Source of the DNA: Meandrina meandrites
Lineage: Eukaryota > Cnidaria > Anthozoa > Scleractinia > Meandrinidae
Assembly: GCA_963693305.1 (NCBI GenBank)
Contig: OY855903.1
Coordinates: forward strand, 54,044,650 to 54,108,649
Direction: 5' to 3'
Length of the DNA: 64,000 nt
The position numbers and the translations under genes were made by a program. A model generated the notes under the pieces. The model saw only the letters and a list, made by a program, of their open reading frames with translations. It was not told the DNA's origin and did no database searches. Position 1 is the first letter of the stretch. Every line of letters starts with the position of its first letter. Shown piece after piece: positions 20,835-31,173 of this stretch.

Positions 20835-23800
20835 GTTTCATATTTATTTCCCGCCCACAAAGGTGGACGGGGCTTGGCCATGCCAGACAAACGTTACAGC
20901 AATACATATATAAGGGGCACCAGACAGCTAGTTACAAAAAGTAGGCGCGTAAGAAAAATATACACAAACCGCCTGAACTATACGATTGAATACATATGTG
21001 TGACAAACTGCAACTAAGTGGCAACCCCGTGCCTAAGCAGACAGACAATAAATATATTGGCTTTTATTTAGGTGAAAGTTTAAACACTGGAGATCCGAGC
21101 CGTAAGCTACGGCGTGGTCGTGTTCAGCACAGTCATCACAGGACACGGAAAGTGCTCTTGTGGAAATGCTGGTAGATCCACAAGCCTCTCTCGCAGGTGA
21201 CAGCTGAGAGTAGGCTGAGAATAGGCCGCCCCAGAGCCATCGACACCGACAAGGTTTCGGCTGATGCAGGTGCCATCAGCCCCCTCCAGCTGAGCGTGAC
21301 GCTGGAGAAATGCACCCGTTTGTTACTGACATTACGCTCTATCCAGCACCTGATGTCCGGCACATCATAATACTGAACCTTGCGCTGGTGCGAATCGTTC
21401 AAGGCCACATGATCAGCCACGATTGTTACGTCCAGTACGAAAGTTTCCCTGTCTCGATGATAGAAAATGAGATCAGGTTTACGCAAACCGGCCTGAGTTG
21501 GAATGGCGGGCTCCCTAAGGCAAGACCACCCACGTTTACACGCGGTGGTCTGCAATACGGTTGCGACCCTATCGTGGCGGGCAATTCTTGAAGCATGAGT
21601 TCGGGGGCACACCTGTGAGATGTGCCCCAAGGTCTCGGGGCGACCACATGCATCGCAGGTGTTACTAGCGAGGGGTCACCCTCTAGCACCCCGAGCCAGA
21701 TGGCTAGAAGGTTCCCACGAACCTTCACAGCGCCGATGTAATTGGCACCACTCAGCAAGTTTGAGGCATCGGCAAGCCACTGATGTTGCTGTGGCACAAG
21801 GTTCCTCTGAGCAAGCCCAACCCCATCCACAGAGGTCTGAAGACCAGTCGCAAGGGCTGCCCGAAGGCTGCCCTTGCTCGTGATCAACTCCCCACAGTAG
21901 ACGGGAGGACTCCTTTCCCTAGCCAGAACGAACTCAGCACCTTCCATTGACAGCATGTCACGGATCAGAGTCTTTCAATGCATTTGATCTTAAGCAATGG
22001 AATCTGAAGCTCCAAGCAAACAATACCAAGGCCTCCATCTAAGATCGAAGCATGGAAGTATGCCTTGGGCGTGTCATGCGGCAGTTTAAGCCAGGATCGA
22101 ACGGCTGCCCTGACTGTACGGTCTGCCAGAGTAGATATTTCTTAGCAGTCGCGGCGAGCACCAACTGGTGGTACAAGGCAGGTATGAGGTTGGTCTTAAG
22201 CATGTATAGACGCTGCTGGGGCTTGAGTGGGGCCGAAGAGATGTTCTACAGCCCCGCAGCAAGCTTGCCAGCAACGTCCGCACGTGTCCTCATTGGAGAG
22301 AGAGGTACCCCCAGGTACTTTTGTACCTGTGTGATGTCAATAACCGGTATCAGGTCCCCGAATACCAGCAAGTGGGGCGTGGGGTTGACAATCCACTTTT
22401 TCCTCTTTCCATCAATGTCAATTCGCAGCGAAGCCGACTTCCCATCCAGCCCAGCGCTAATTTCCATGCCACAGAGCCGAAACTCTGTGGCAAGGTCATT
22501 AAGCATGAACTGGAGGCCGCGTGGTGTTCTCGTGATAAGTGCTATATCGTCTGCGAACGCTCCGGAATTCACTCTACTCTCCCCTACCGAGACCCCTAGC
22601 TGCGGATCTAAGCTAGCTAGGGCCCAGTCGATAAGGGGCACCAGGGGGGTAGCCCGCAAGCAGCCACAGATTGAAGTGGGCTGCCAGCTCCTCATGCCAA
22701 ATCTCCTTGAGATCATTAAGGGTCCGCCCATCCGGTCCTGGGGCTCCGTTGGTCATACCCTTTATAGCATTAGTCACATCCAAGATGGTAATTGGTGCGA
22801 CCAAGCTCCACATCACCAGCCCTTTGGGCAACGGATGGCACTCGTCATCCTTTGATGGAACCTGAAATATTCCACGCCAGTATGGCTCCTCCTTCCAGAG
22901 TCCGGCTAGGACGTCCCGAGCACAGCGCTTCCTGTTGTTCTGGAAACATCGCTGTGTGCGAGCGTAGATCTTCCTGCGTCTCGCTCTCGGGCCCAAGTTG
23001 TTATTGGTATTAGCCCTAGTCGGGGTCTGGGTTGCGATGGAACCAAAGGAGGCAGCCCCCTGGAATACTCAGCATCGAGCGCCTCCCTGATCATGGCTGT
23101 TGGTTGACCAGGGTCGATGGACATGCTGTTAATCTTACTGTAATCTTGCTGCCATCGCCTTGTTCGTAAATGGCATCCCTTAACAACGCCGCCAAGTCCA
23201 GGTCAGGATTTGCATCCTCGACTACTGGAACCGAAGGTACCGGTGCAGGCAAAGGGATTTCTTCCAGAGGGGGACTGAGAACGTGCTAGATGTTCCTCAC
23301 GTTCAGAACGTTCTAGATCTTTGTCACGTTCTGTGCGTTCAAGATGCTCATCAGTGCGATCAGACTCTAGCCGTAGCGAGTCCCGCACTTCCCGGTAGGC
23401 AATGCCCTTGCGCACCCCCTTGATGGAGTCGAGGGTGCGTCCGGGGGTGACTTCCACGAACCGTTGGTTGATGTTCCTCACCCCCTCACTAAGGAACCTC
23501 AGCTTGGACCTAGCCAGGAGGACAAGCTCTTCTCAATCCCAGCGTGCCTTCTGCCATGGTTGTGGCACATTCTCGAGATGGTACTCAGTGGGATGTTGAT
23601 GTCGACAGTGCTGGGACAGCCCTCTCAAGGTCCCGAACTCCTGACGGCATTCGGGACACTTAAGAGCACCCTCTGAGTCCGTCGCCGCATCCTCAGCTCG
23701 TAGTTCATCTTGGGGGGCAGCGGAGGCCGCCCCCTTGTACGTCTATGGTTTGTAGCAGATGAATCGACCGACAGGGGGTGCTAATCCCTGCCGGCCTGGG

Positions 23801-23974
23801 AAGTATTGGCTTCGCAACCCGAGGGTCACTACTAACGGCCCTCGCCGGGGCTGGATCGATGATTACCACAAAGGTGCAGTACTCCCAATGAAGGGGACCA
23901 CGCCAACCCGAACGCCCAGCCCAACACGTGGAGGCTCTTCCCATGAGGTAAGGACGAAACTACTCTCCTGATGG
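20835..23974 (-). mobile_element. R2 non-LTR retrotransposon in its 28S target site
   Basis: 3,140 bp lying precisely between the two halves of the R2 target in 28S DNA: upstream 28S ends CTCTCTTA (three bases short of the standard site), downstream starts TAGCCAAATG. It encodes, on the minus strand, an N-terminal zinc finger, a reverse transcriptase and a C-terminal restriction-like endonuclease, the R2 arrangement. The minus-strand 3' end is ...GAAAC. Several frameshifts show it is dead. Confidence 0.85.
21136..23700 (-). pseudogene. R2 ORF: zinc finger, RT and RLE endonuclease, frameshifted
   Basis: Domains in order on the minus strand. A C2H2 finger lies near 23585-23665 (CPECRQEF...LSQHCRHQHP). 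The RT is at 22246-22996, with GAPGPDG, the catalytic FADDIALI, and VQKYLGVPLSP after it. A CCHC knuckle lies near 21610-21660 (CDACGRPETLGHISQVC). The endonuclease core is at 21136-21600, with KPDLIF and VLDVTIVADH giving the PD-(D/E)xK residues. R2 uses the endonuclease to nick 28S DNA and prime reverse transcription. The reading passes through at least three frames, so it is a pseudogene. Confidence 0.8.
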
Positions 23975-24006
<32 letters not shown>

Positions 24007-24030
24007 TGCGCTTGGTTGAATTTCTTCACT

Positions 24031-24064
<34 letters not shown>

Positions 24065-25010
24065 CGTCAACACCGTTTCCGGCCATCGCAATGCTTTGTT
24101 TTAATTAAACAGTCGGATTCCCCTAGTCACTGCCAGTTCTAAGTTCGTTGTTCGTTGCCTCCCGATTTGACCTGACGGCCATAGCTGGGCCAATCCCCTT
24201 GCAGTACCTTCCCGGTCCGACCTTGGCCTCCCTCCGTCCGCCCCGGAAGAGCTTGCGAAGGTCAGCCTCGGCCAGTCTGGGCCAGCTCCACCCGCTTCAA
24301 GTCTCAGCCCAAGAGACCCAACGCTTAGAGCCAATCCTTTTCCCGAAGTTACGGATCTATTTTGCCAACTTCCCTTACCTACATTGTTCTATCAACCAGA
24401 TTCTGCTCACCTTGGAGACCTGCTGCGGTTATGAGTACGACCGGACACGAAAATCATTGTCTCCCCCGGATTTTCAAGGGCCGTCGAGAACGCACCGGAC
24501 ACCACAAGAAGTGTGGTGCTTTACCAGGCATTAAACCCTATCTCCGGACAATCCGATTTCAGGGTGAAAGCCTGTTAAAAAGAAAAGAGAACTCTTTCCG
24601 GGGCTCCCGCCGGCGTCTCCGGGTTCGGTTGCGTTGCCGCACCTGCCACTAGGTGGCAATATCCGTGTTCCGGTTCGGTAATATTAACCCGATTCCCTTT
24701 CGATAGGCGGCCCAGGATCGGGCACTTTGACACGGAATTACCCTATCTCTTAGGATCGACTAACCCATGTCCAACTGCTATTCACATGGAACCTATCTGC
24801 ACTTTGGTCTTCAAAGTTCTCATTTGAATATTTGCTACTACCACCAAGATCTGCACCGGAGGCCGTTTCACCCAGGCTCACGCCAAAGGCTGCATCATGA
24901 CCACCGCGCCCTCCTACTTGTCGGGGCTTGGCATTCGCCCCAACGGCCGAGTATAGGTGCGACGCTTGAGCGCCATCCATTTTCAGGGCTAGTTGCTTCA
25001 CATAAATCGT
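23975..25010 (-). rRNA. 28S rRNA gene fragment, upstream side of R2 insertion
   Basis: About 1,036 bp of large-subunit rRNA on the minus strand. It starts near TGTGAAGCAACTAGCCCTG, passes through the very conserved GGCGGGAGTAACTATGAC and ends at CTCTCTTA. The sequence beyond 25010 is not rRNA, so this is an isolated fragment carried together with its R2 element. Open frames inside it are not genes. Confidence 0.9.
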
Positions 25011-25493
25011 ACTAAAACCAGTTAAAACACTGATGGTATAAATAAATAAACGGAAAGGTTTTTTGCCGGGTTCATGAAGAAAAAAGAATTTTTTCACACA
25101 AAGCACTGCGACGCCATAAAGTATAATTTAATTAACTGCGGTTTTAACTTTTAATCATACCGCAGAGAAAGGCATGTAACGTCCGTGAGAGTAAGACTGT
25201 AACCCAGACTTATCGTCTGCGAATGCGTTTGTCGCAAAGTTCCCTGTTCTTGAAAGAATAGTACCACATGGACAGCGTAGGGGTTTCAGAAACAAATATA
25301 TAGTCTTTGTGTGCTTCATATAAGAGAAATGCAGAGACACCCGCGTTTTACCTAGTGCATGCAGTCAGGTACTCCCCACCTTAACCCTCTCCATAAGAAT
25401 AATTAATGAGTTAATTAATTAATTGATATTAATTACTTAATCAGCTATTAAAGTTTACACCCTAGCGCCTTAGGACCTTAGGGCCGTAGCGGT
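25011..25493. other. No gene seen
   Basis: AT-rich junction between the rDNA fragment and the next LINE fragment. It includes an AATTAATTAATTAATTGATA simple stretch around 25400-25440. Confidence 0.4.
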
Positions 25494-26165
25494 TTAGTGG
25501 GCGACAACCCACATAACCATCAATAGTGCATTCTGCACTTGAAAGGAATCGCTGAAATCTGGCAAAGCACAGAGAGAGCATATCCAGTCCACTGATGGGT
25601 TGTTTAGATAGTGCTGAAAGGTCCTGCTTGACATTTTTAAACATCTCACGTGCGACCAAGTGTTGCAATCAGCACATAAAATAGCATTTTGGTTCCCTCT
25701 TACGGGTTTAGCGAAACCGGGATGAGCTCCGGCCTGATGGGCCACCAGGCTCGTCTGCAGACTTTACTGTTTCCTTACGGGTTTAGCACATTCGCCACAG
25801 GGATATTTGGCGGTGGACTCATTCTTCGGACCAGGATTTGGTGAGACATCGCCAGAAATCAGAAGTCTTTGTACTTGAAATGTGCTGACGCCAGCAGCAG
25901 TGTATAATAATCTTCCTCCTTGAAAATGCCTCCATCGTAGCTTAAACATTTGTTTGTAATAAGTGCCAGCCATTTCTGAGTGAAATGGAACCAGTCGCGG
26001 GAAGTGTGATTTGGCGACTTGCGAACTTCTCGCAGATGTAAAACGAGGAGTAAAAGTGACGATAGTGTGCCGCTCATTTGGATGCACCCGGCCGCCATCT
26101 TGCCTCTTGCCGGCGAAAATGGATGTATTTTTTCGTCTTGCCTTGATTGAGAAGATATCTACCAA
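25494..26165 (-). mobile_element. LINE fragment with a PHD finger and a 2A-like motif
   Basis: Minus strand, two frames. 25764-26165 ends with LLISGDVSPNPGPKN then YPCGECAKPV. 25494-25745 continues with NQNAILCADCNTWSHVRC and DWICSLCALPDF. Together CxxC...CxxC...HxxC...CxxC is a PHD-type finger as found at the N-terminus of cnidarian CR1-like LINE ORFs. GDVSPNPGP resembles a ribosome-skipping 2A peptide (canonical form DVExNPGP); here the Glu is replaced by Ser. There is a stop between the two frames, so it is broken. Confidence 0.55.
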
Positions 26166-26861
26166 TAGCCCTTTTTATTCTTTAATAAATCAATCAACCA
26201 CTCGATGAAATGATCCCAAAAAGGTACTGTGTTTCGGTCTTGTTGAAACCGCCGATGAGATACAAGATCTGATCGCCGACGCTCGTGTCCTGAAAATCTG
26301 AATCTTATCCGTTTGCTTATCTCGTTATGGACTTAAATCCTCGCACACCATACATTGAACTACTACGCACAAAAATGTGATTACCGGCGGCAGATTGTTA
26401 TCCCGTGATTTATGTAGACAAGAAAATACACAAAACCAATGAACCACTACCAGTTCATGTCAGTTGAAATCATGACTTCCCACAAGACACATCGAACAGC
26501 AAAATGTTCAACAGATAAAGAAGCGTCCAAAGAAACAAAGAAGCGTAAGAAAGTCAAGCAGCATCTTCCCTTCCTTTGTACCCGTTTTAAAAGTACTGGA
26601 AAACAACGAAAGACATCATAGTTCTTGCACGCAAAGGACAAATGGATGCTATTGGCGAGATCGCTCTAAATCACCTTCAGGGAACATTCTGGTACTTAAT
26701 TCATCATTTTAACGTTTGAAGCCGCACAAGGCAAAGCTCCTTTATTTCACTCGTAAAACACCAAGTCTCAATCAGAAAAAGAACTGCTTAATCAGAAGGG
26801 AGGGGTTTTTGCCAGTTTTCATTGCTCCTCTTGCTGTGGATTTATTTAGTAAACTCTTCAA
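26166..26861. other. No clear gene
   Basis: No convincing coding sequence. It contains one copy (26204-26227) of a 24-bp sequence that recurs at 27072-27095. Confidence 0.4.
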
Positions 26862-27071
26862 ATGAAACACGCTCAAAAGATGGTGATGATACCTGAACAT
26901 TTATTACAAAGTATAGAAACAGAACATGGGTTGAAGGCTCCTGCTCAACTCACCACTTTAACACGGCTAGATCAAGACATGAAGCAAATCATGGAATGCT
27001 CCCTTCCTGAAGTTTTGTTGATGGATCAACTTCTGCAAAGATATCAGGGAGTGACGGACTTGCAACCATGT
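26862..27071 (+). pseudogene. Fragment of a repeat-associated ORF
   Basis: The plus-strand reading MKHAQKMVMIPEHLLQSIE followed by TTLTRLDQDMKQIME and LLMDQLLQRYQGV resembles a small ORF that recurs in cnidarian repeat sequences (recollection only). It runs without a stop into antisense sequence of the SANT-like gene, so its 3' end is lost. Function unknown. Confidence 0.35.
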
Positions 27072-27677
27072 GATGAAATGATCCCAAAAAGGTACTACCT
27101 TTCAGTCTTGATGACACCTGCTTTCTCTGTGGTGGGACAGACATGTAACCATATGGCTGGAAGCATCTTTGGGTAGAAGACTGAACAGACTCAGCTGGTG
27201 GCTGAGCTGACATAATCATCTGCATGAGCTGAAGCTCGTGTCTCCGGGCCTTCTAGTTTTCTTCGCGATAAAACTCAAAGGACACCTTTGGTTGGGTCTC
27301 TCTCTAACAACGTCTCCATGCATTCAACAGCACTCGAGGCATCTTTTTTTCCCTCGGTTTTTGACTGGTACAAAAAGCTTCCTATCATCTGAGGATCCGT
27401 TATCCAAACTCTCCTCGCTGCCCTCTACACTTGCTGGACTTGCTCTTGACTGCTCATTAACACCTTCACTGCTGCCACAAGTTGGTTCCACTGCTCTTTC
27501 AAGCTGACACGAATCATGAGTTTTAACGAGAGCAAACAGCACGGGGAACCAGGGCCCATAATTCTTTTTCTCCTGGAAGCTATCAACACCTGTCGCGGTT
27601 TTGATGGTAAGAGCCACCTTTTTGCATTCGCTTATCAGCTTCTTTAACTTGTTTCTCACCTGCTCCACAGTGAACAC
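26990..27677 (-). pseudogene. Myb/SANT-like DNA-binding gene, 3' part (split by Polinton)
   Basis: Minus-strand coding starts exactly at the Polinton target duplication: VFTVEQVRNKLKKLISECKK, VALTIKTATGVDSFQEKKNY, GPWFPVLFALV, then an acidic Ser-rich linker. A Gln/Met-type MQMIMSAQPP tail lies near 27200 in another frame. This is the second half of a trihelix/SANT-like DNA-binding module, whose first half is at 48077-48460. Frames downstream of about 27330 do not line up, so the gene is a relic. Family resemblance is by recollection of uncharacterised cnidarian genes. Confidence 0.55.
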
Positions 27678-27683
27678 AACGTC
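27678..27683. other. Polinton target-site duplication, left copy
   Basis: AACGTC, identical to 48071-48076 and directly abutting the element end AGTAGTTAAGC. Six-base duplications are characteristic of Polinton integration. Confidence 0.9.
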
Positions 27684-28008
27684 AGTAGTTAAGCACGCTC
27701 AACGGGCCTGTAACCAATCACAGCACGCTGCATCTCATTAAAAATTTGAATGGACCAATCAGATTGCAGTATTCAGGAATTTGCATAAAAACATGGCGCG
27801 AGGTTGAAAAAACTCGCAAAGAGTCTTGTTCCACGCGTGGAGCCCATGCAAGCTATTGTTTTAGTGTGTGTATAATGAGATTCTGTGTAGGGTCCACGTA
27901 AAGTGACGTCATTAGCACGAAAAGTGACTACCTCTGAATGACGTCATGGAAAATCAATACTGCACACATTAAATGGTACTTACAGTGAGTAAGTATGCAT
28001 GGATAGGC
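27684..28008 (+). repeat. Left terminal inverted repeat
   Basis: About 325 bp matching 47722-48070 reversed, with about 14 differences by eye and one 38-bp length difference. It contains two perfect TGACGTCA (CRE-type) sites at 27904-27911 and 27939-27946 and CCAAT boxes (ACCAATCAC, GACCAATCAG). The following 28009-28076 matches a further inverted segment at 46907-46973. Confidence 0.85.
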
Positions 28009-28293
28009 TTTGAATAACAGTAGGGCAAGTTCAGGCAAGCTTTCTTACGTCATACAAACGTGTTGGGCGAGTTCCAGTCATGGTTACTAGGTAACCTGAA
28101 CCAATCGTGTAATGGTAAAAACTGTTACACACTCACTCAGTTACATGACAGACAACAGAAATATGATTCAGACTATTATATTATATAAACAGCAAAAGCT
28201 AAATTACACCGCGGGACGTGTACGCAACCCTAGTGGTCCGTGCCCGACTTACGACAATAAACGTGTCAGAAAAAACCTTTGCGGATCGATTGC
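28009..28293. other. Left-arm spacer with inner inverted-repeat segment
   Basis: 28009-28076 (including GGCAAGTTCAGGCAAGCTTT and ACGTCATACAAACGTGTTG) is complementary to 46907-46973 in the right arm, about 750 bp inside the right TIR. The rest, to 28293, has no gene; GTTACTAGGTAAC (about 28083) is a small palindrome. Confidence 0.6.
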
Positions 28294-29128
28294 TTAATAA
28301 TAAACTGGCACTCTTGCACGGATATTGTGTATTTCGTAGTATCCCTCGCGGATTAACTGCGAATAACAATATAGAAACCTAAAGGTGACAGTAGAACAGT
28401 ACATGTAAAATGCTATTGGCGTCATTTGCTCCATGAGCTGTTCAAATCGCTGCCTTCTCTCGAGAGTCATCCATTCGTGGGGCACCATCACCGTAGCTGT
28501 TACCTGGCAAGGATAATCTTCGGGGCTGCAAACCACATACCAACTTAACTCTTCCCAATAGGAGTACCATTCGTCGGGGTCAATTCGGTATGGAAACTGC
28601 AACACAACAAGAATTCTCGTTTTAGTCAAGAATCGATGAAAGATTTCATTTGGGTATGGAAACTACAACACAACAAGTCTCGTCTTCGTCAAGAATCGAC
28701 GAAAGATTTCATTTCGGTATGTAAGCTACAACACAACAACAAGTCTCGCCTTAGTCAAGAAACGATGAACGATCTCATTTATTGATACCTACCTCGATCC
28801 CATTCATGTCAGCTATGCCACTGTGCGCAAATGACTGTAGCGCCTCTACCGCAACATCGCGTTGGATTCCGATGATATTTTCTGTAGGCGTGGGTTGTTC
28901 TGCTTCGTTTAAAGCACCCTGGCAGTGCGCACATCGTCCTTGGGCTTGCAGCCATCTCGTTTGGCATGCGGCATGTACGTATTTTCTACAGCAACTCAAA
29001 CAAATGATGCTGCTTCTAGTAAGAGAATTGATAGTAAATACTATCAAGCAGAAGAAGCATCTGTCCTGATATTCTTCTGTTTCTGGGGCTACCCCGCGTA
29101 GACGTCTACTCAACCTGCGACTTTCCAT
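28294..29128 (-). CDS. RING-type (C4HC3) protein, spliced, left-arm accessory gene
   Basis: Proposed exons: 29128-28793 (ATG at 29128) and 28596-28294. Exon 1 has a Cys/His array C24-C27, C43-C46, H52-C55, C66-C69 with W59 (CFFC, CLSC, HAAC, CAHC), i.e. a RING-CH/PHD-like C4HC3 pattern expected of a ubiquitin E3 ligase or adaptor. The donor is GAG|GTAGGT (28792), the acceptor GTTGCAG before 28596; both are phase 0. Unspliced, the frame stops at 28775. The exon-2 product (WYSYWEELSWYVV..., VTFRFLYCYSQLI) is unrecognised. Two further acceptor-like copies lie in the intron. Function inferred only: possible modulation of host ubiquitination. Confidence 0.6.
28586..28780 (-). repeat. Three tandem copies of a 3' splice-site unit
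   Basis: A unit of about 64-66 bp is repeated three times; each minus-strand copy contains TTGTTGTGTTGTAG or TTGTTGTGTTGCAG followed by (C/T)TT(A/C)CATACC. The resulting potential acceptors end at 28597, 28663 and 28726. They are spaced by 66 and 63 bp, so all keep the same reading frame. Confidence 0.6.
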
Positions 29129-29213
29129 GATAATCTTGAATATCGAGTAATGACTGCTGTGAGCGTTAACGATGGTGTGTGGGCGATACGAAAGGAAACC
29201 TTGAGAGGAAAGG

Positions 29214-29525
29214 GATCGAACTTTGCGAAAATTAAAAATGCGATGCGTTGATTGGTTCCAAGATCAAGCCTCTGATTGGGCGGAAGGCAAACTATGGTTT
29301 CACGCTGCGACCTTGATAAGAAAACGGATCGAACTTTGCAAAAATTAAAAATGCGATGCGCTGATTGGTTCCAAGATCAAGCCTCTGATTGGACGGAAGG
29401 TAAACTATGGTTTTACCTTGCGACCTTGAGAAGAAACGGATCGAACTTTGCAAAAATTAAAAATACGGCGCGCTGATTGGTTCCAAGATCAAGCCTCTGA
29501 TTGGACGGGAGGTAAACTAAAGTTT
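29214..29525. repeat. Three tandem 112-bp repeats with CCAAT-type motifs
   Basis: Units begin GATCGAACTTTGC at 29214, 29327 and 29439. Each contains CTGATTGGTTCCAAG (or TTGATTGG) and CTCTGATTGG, so at least two inverted CCAAT boxes per unit. It lies upstream of the minus-strand RING gene start (29128) and could be its enhancer/promoter or an origin-associated array. Confidence 0.6.
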
Positions 29526-29784
29526 CCTATGAGGTCCGCTTCCGCCATACTTGAGTCATTTGCGGCATTGGTTGAATCATTTTATGTTCTCTCCGTCTTT
29601 GATAACGTCAAGGAGTTCTCTGATTGCGAAGCTAATATGTTTGAGGTAAGTGATGTTTTCTTTTTTACGTTGTAGTGTTTTCTAGCATCCTTGTGGTGTA
29701 TTTCTTCATTCGAAAATGAACTTAGATTGAACTTTAATTAGAGCAGTCGTTCTTTTTAGGAGCGATTTGCTAAAGGGAATGATT

Positions 29785-30740
29785 GAACTTGAATTCGTAA
29801 CGTTTATTGTTGTTTGATTCAAACTTGTCGGCTTTTGATCTTAACGGTAGCTGAAGATGCAGATTGTTTAAGCATTGTCAAAGTGAATTTGCTTTTGAGA
29901 AGTTTTAAACTGCCATGGTTGATGTGAAATATCTTTTCTAACGAGAAAACATTCTAAAGAGTTTGAACTTGAATTCGTAACGTTTATTGTTGTTTGATTC
30001 AAACTTGTCGGCTTTTGATCTTAACGGTAGTTGAAGACGCAGATTGTTTTAGCGTTGTCAAAGTGAACTTGCTTTTGAAAAGTTTTACACTGCTATGGTT
30101 GATGTGAAATATCTTTTCTAACGAGAAAACATTCTAAAGAGTTTGAACTTGAAATCTTAACGTTTATAGTTGCTGGTTTCTTTGTTTGATTCAACCTTGT
30201 CGGCTTTTGATCTTAACGGTCATTAAGGATGCAGATTGTTTAAGCGTTGTCAAAGTGAATTTGCTTTTGAGAAGTTTTAAACTGCTATGGTTGATGCGAA
30301 ATAGTTTTTTCTAACGAGAACATTTTCTGAAGATTTTGAACTTGAATTCTAAACGTTTATAGTTGGTGGTTTCTTTGTTTGATTCAACCTTGTCGGCTTT
30401 TGATCTTAACGGTCATTAAAGATGCAGATTGTTTAAGCGTTGTCAAAGTGAACTTGCTTTTGAAAAGTTTAAAACTGCTATGGTTGATGCGAAATATTTA
30501 TTTTTCTAACGAGAAAACATTCTAAAGAGTTTGAACTTGAATTCTTAACGTTTATTGTTGTGTGATTCAAACTTGTCGCTTTTGATCTTAACGGTCATTA
30601 AAGATGCCGGTCGTTAAAGATGCAGATTGTTTAAGCGTTGTCAAAGTGAATTTGCTTTTGAGAAGTTTTAAACTGCTATGGTTGATGCGAAATAGTTTTT
30701 TCTAAAGAGAACATGTTCTAAAGAGTTTGAACTTGAATTA
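29785..30740. repeat. Tandem array of 180-196-bp units
   Basis: GAACTTGAATTC-type unit starts occur at 29785, 29965, 30145, 30338, 30533 and 30729, giving periods of 180, 180, 193, 195 and 196 bp. Shared blocks include CTTGTCGGCTTTTGATCTTA, GCAGATTGTTTAAGCGTTGT and ATGGTTGATG. No coding frame persists. It lies in the gene-free interval (29530-31579) between the RING gene and the polymerase. Confidence 0.7.
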
Positions 30741-31044
30741 ACGTTTATAGTTGGTAGTGAACCGGCTTTTGAAGAGTCGGCTTTTTAGTCGGCTTCTTTT
30801 CGCCTCTGTAGTTTGTCGGCTTTTATTTACCTTTCATGCTTTATTTAATTCCACCTTTTCGGCCCTTCGGCTCTTCGACTTTTATCATGAGAACTGTAAC
30901 GGTAAACTTTTACTCTTTATTTAATTCAACCTCTTTCTCGATACTCGGTGCAAAAACACTTTTTTCTTTTTATACAATGAAATGATTTGTTTGCTAAAGA
31001 CCAATGTCTTGATGTGGTTGGAGGTTCCCGCGAGTGGAAGCCTA

Positions 31045-31173
31045 CCTCTTCGGAGGGCGCTGGTGTCAGGGGTGAGTTACGACGAACGCTCTTATTCACG
31101 TTCACCCACACCAGTGTGAGTCAACTTTACCCTTCGGGGTAAAGGGTATAGCTCGAGTCAACTCCTTCGGGAG
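31045..31173. other. Cluster of three UUCG-tetraloop-type hairpins
   Basis: 31045-31056 is CCTC-TTCG-GAGG, 31126-31143 is TTTACCC-TTCG-GGGTAAA and 31162-31173 is CTCC-TTCG-GGAG. Each is a perfect stem closed by C(TTCG)G, the very stable cUUCGg tetraloop if transcribed from the plus strand. They lie about 400 bp upstream of the polymerase ATG. Confidence 0.55.

Noticed and set aside
21620..22855. Plus-strand frames of up to 267 codons
   Set aside because: They are antisense to the R2 reverse transcriptase and endonuclease, which carry the recognisable motifs.
24101..25106. Open frames of 77-128 codons on both strands
   Set aside because: They lie in the 28S rRNA fragment, whose conserved rRNA sequence accounts for the region.
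29785..30740. CRISPR-like array
   Set aside because: Units are long (180-196 bp), contiguous and without unique spacers; the context is an animal genome.
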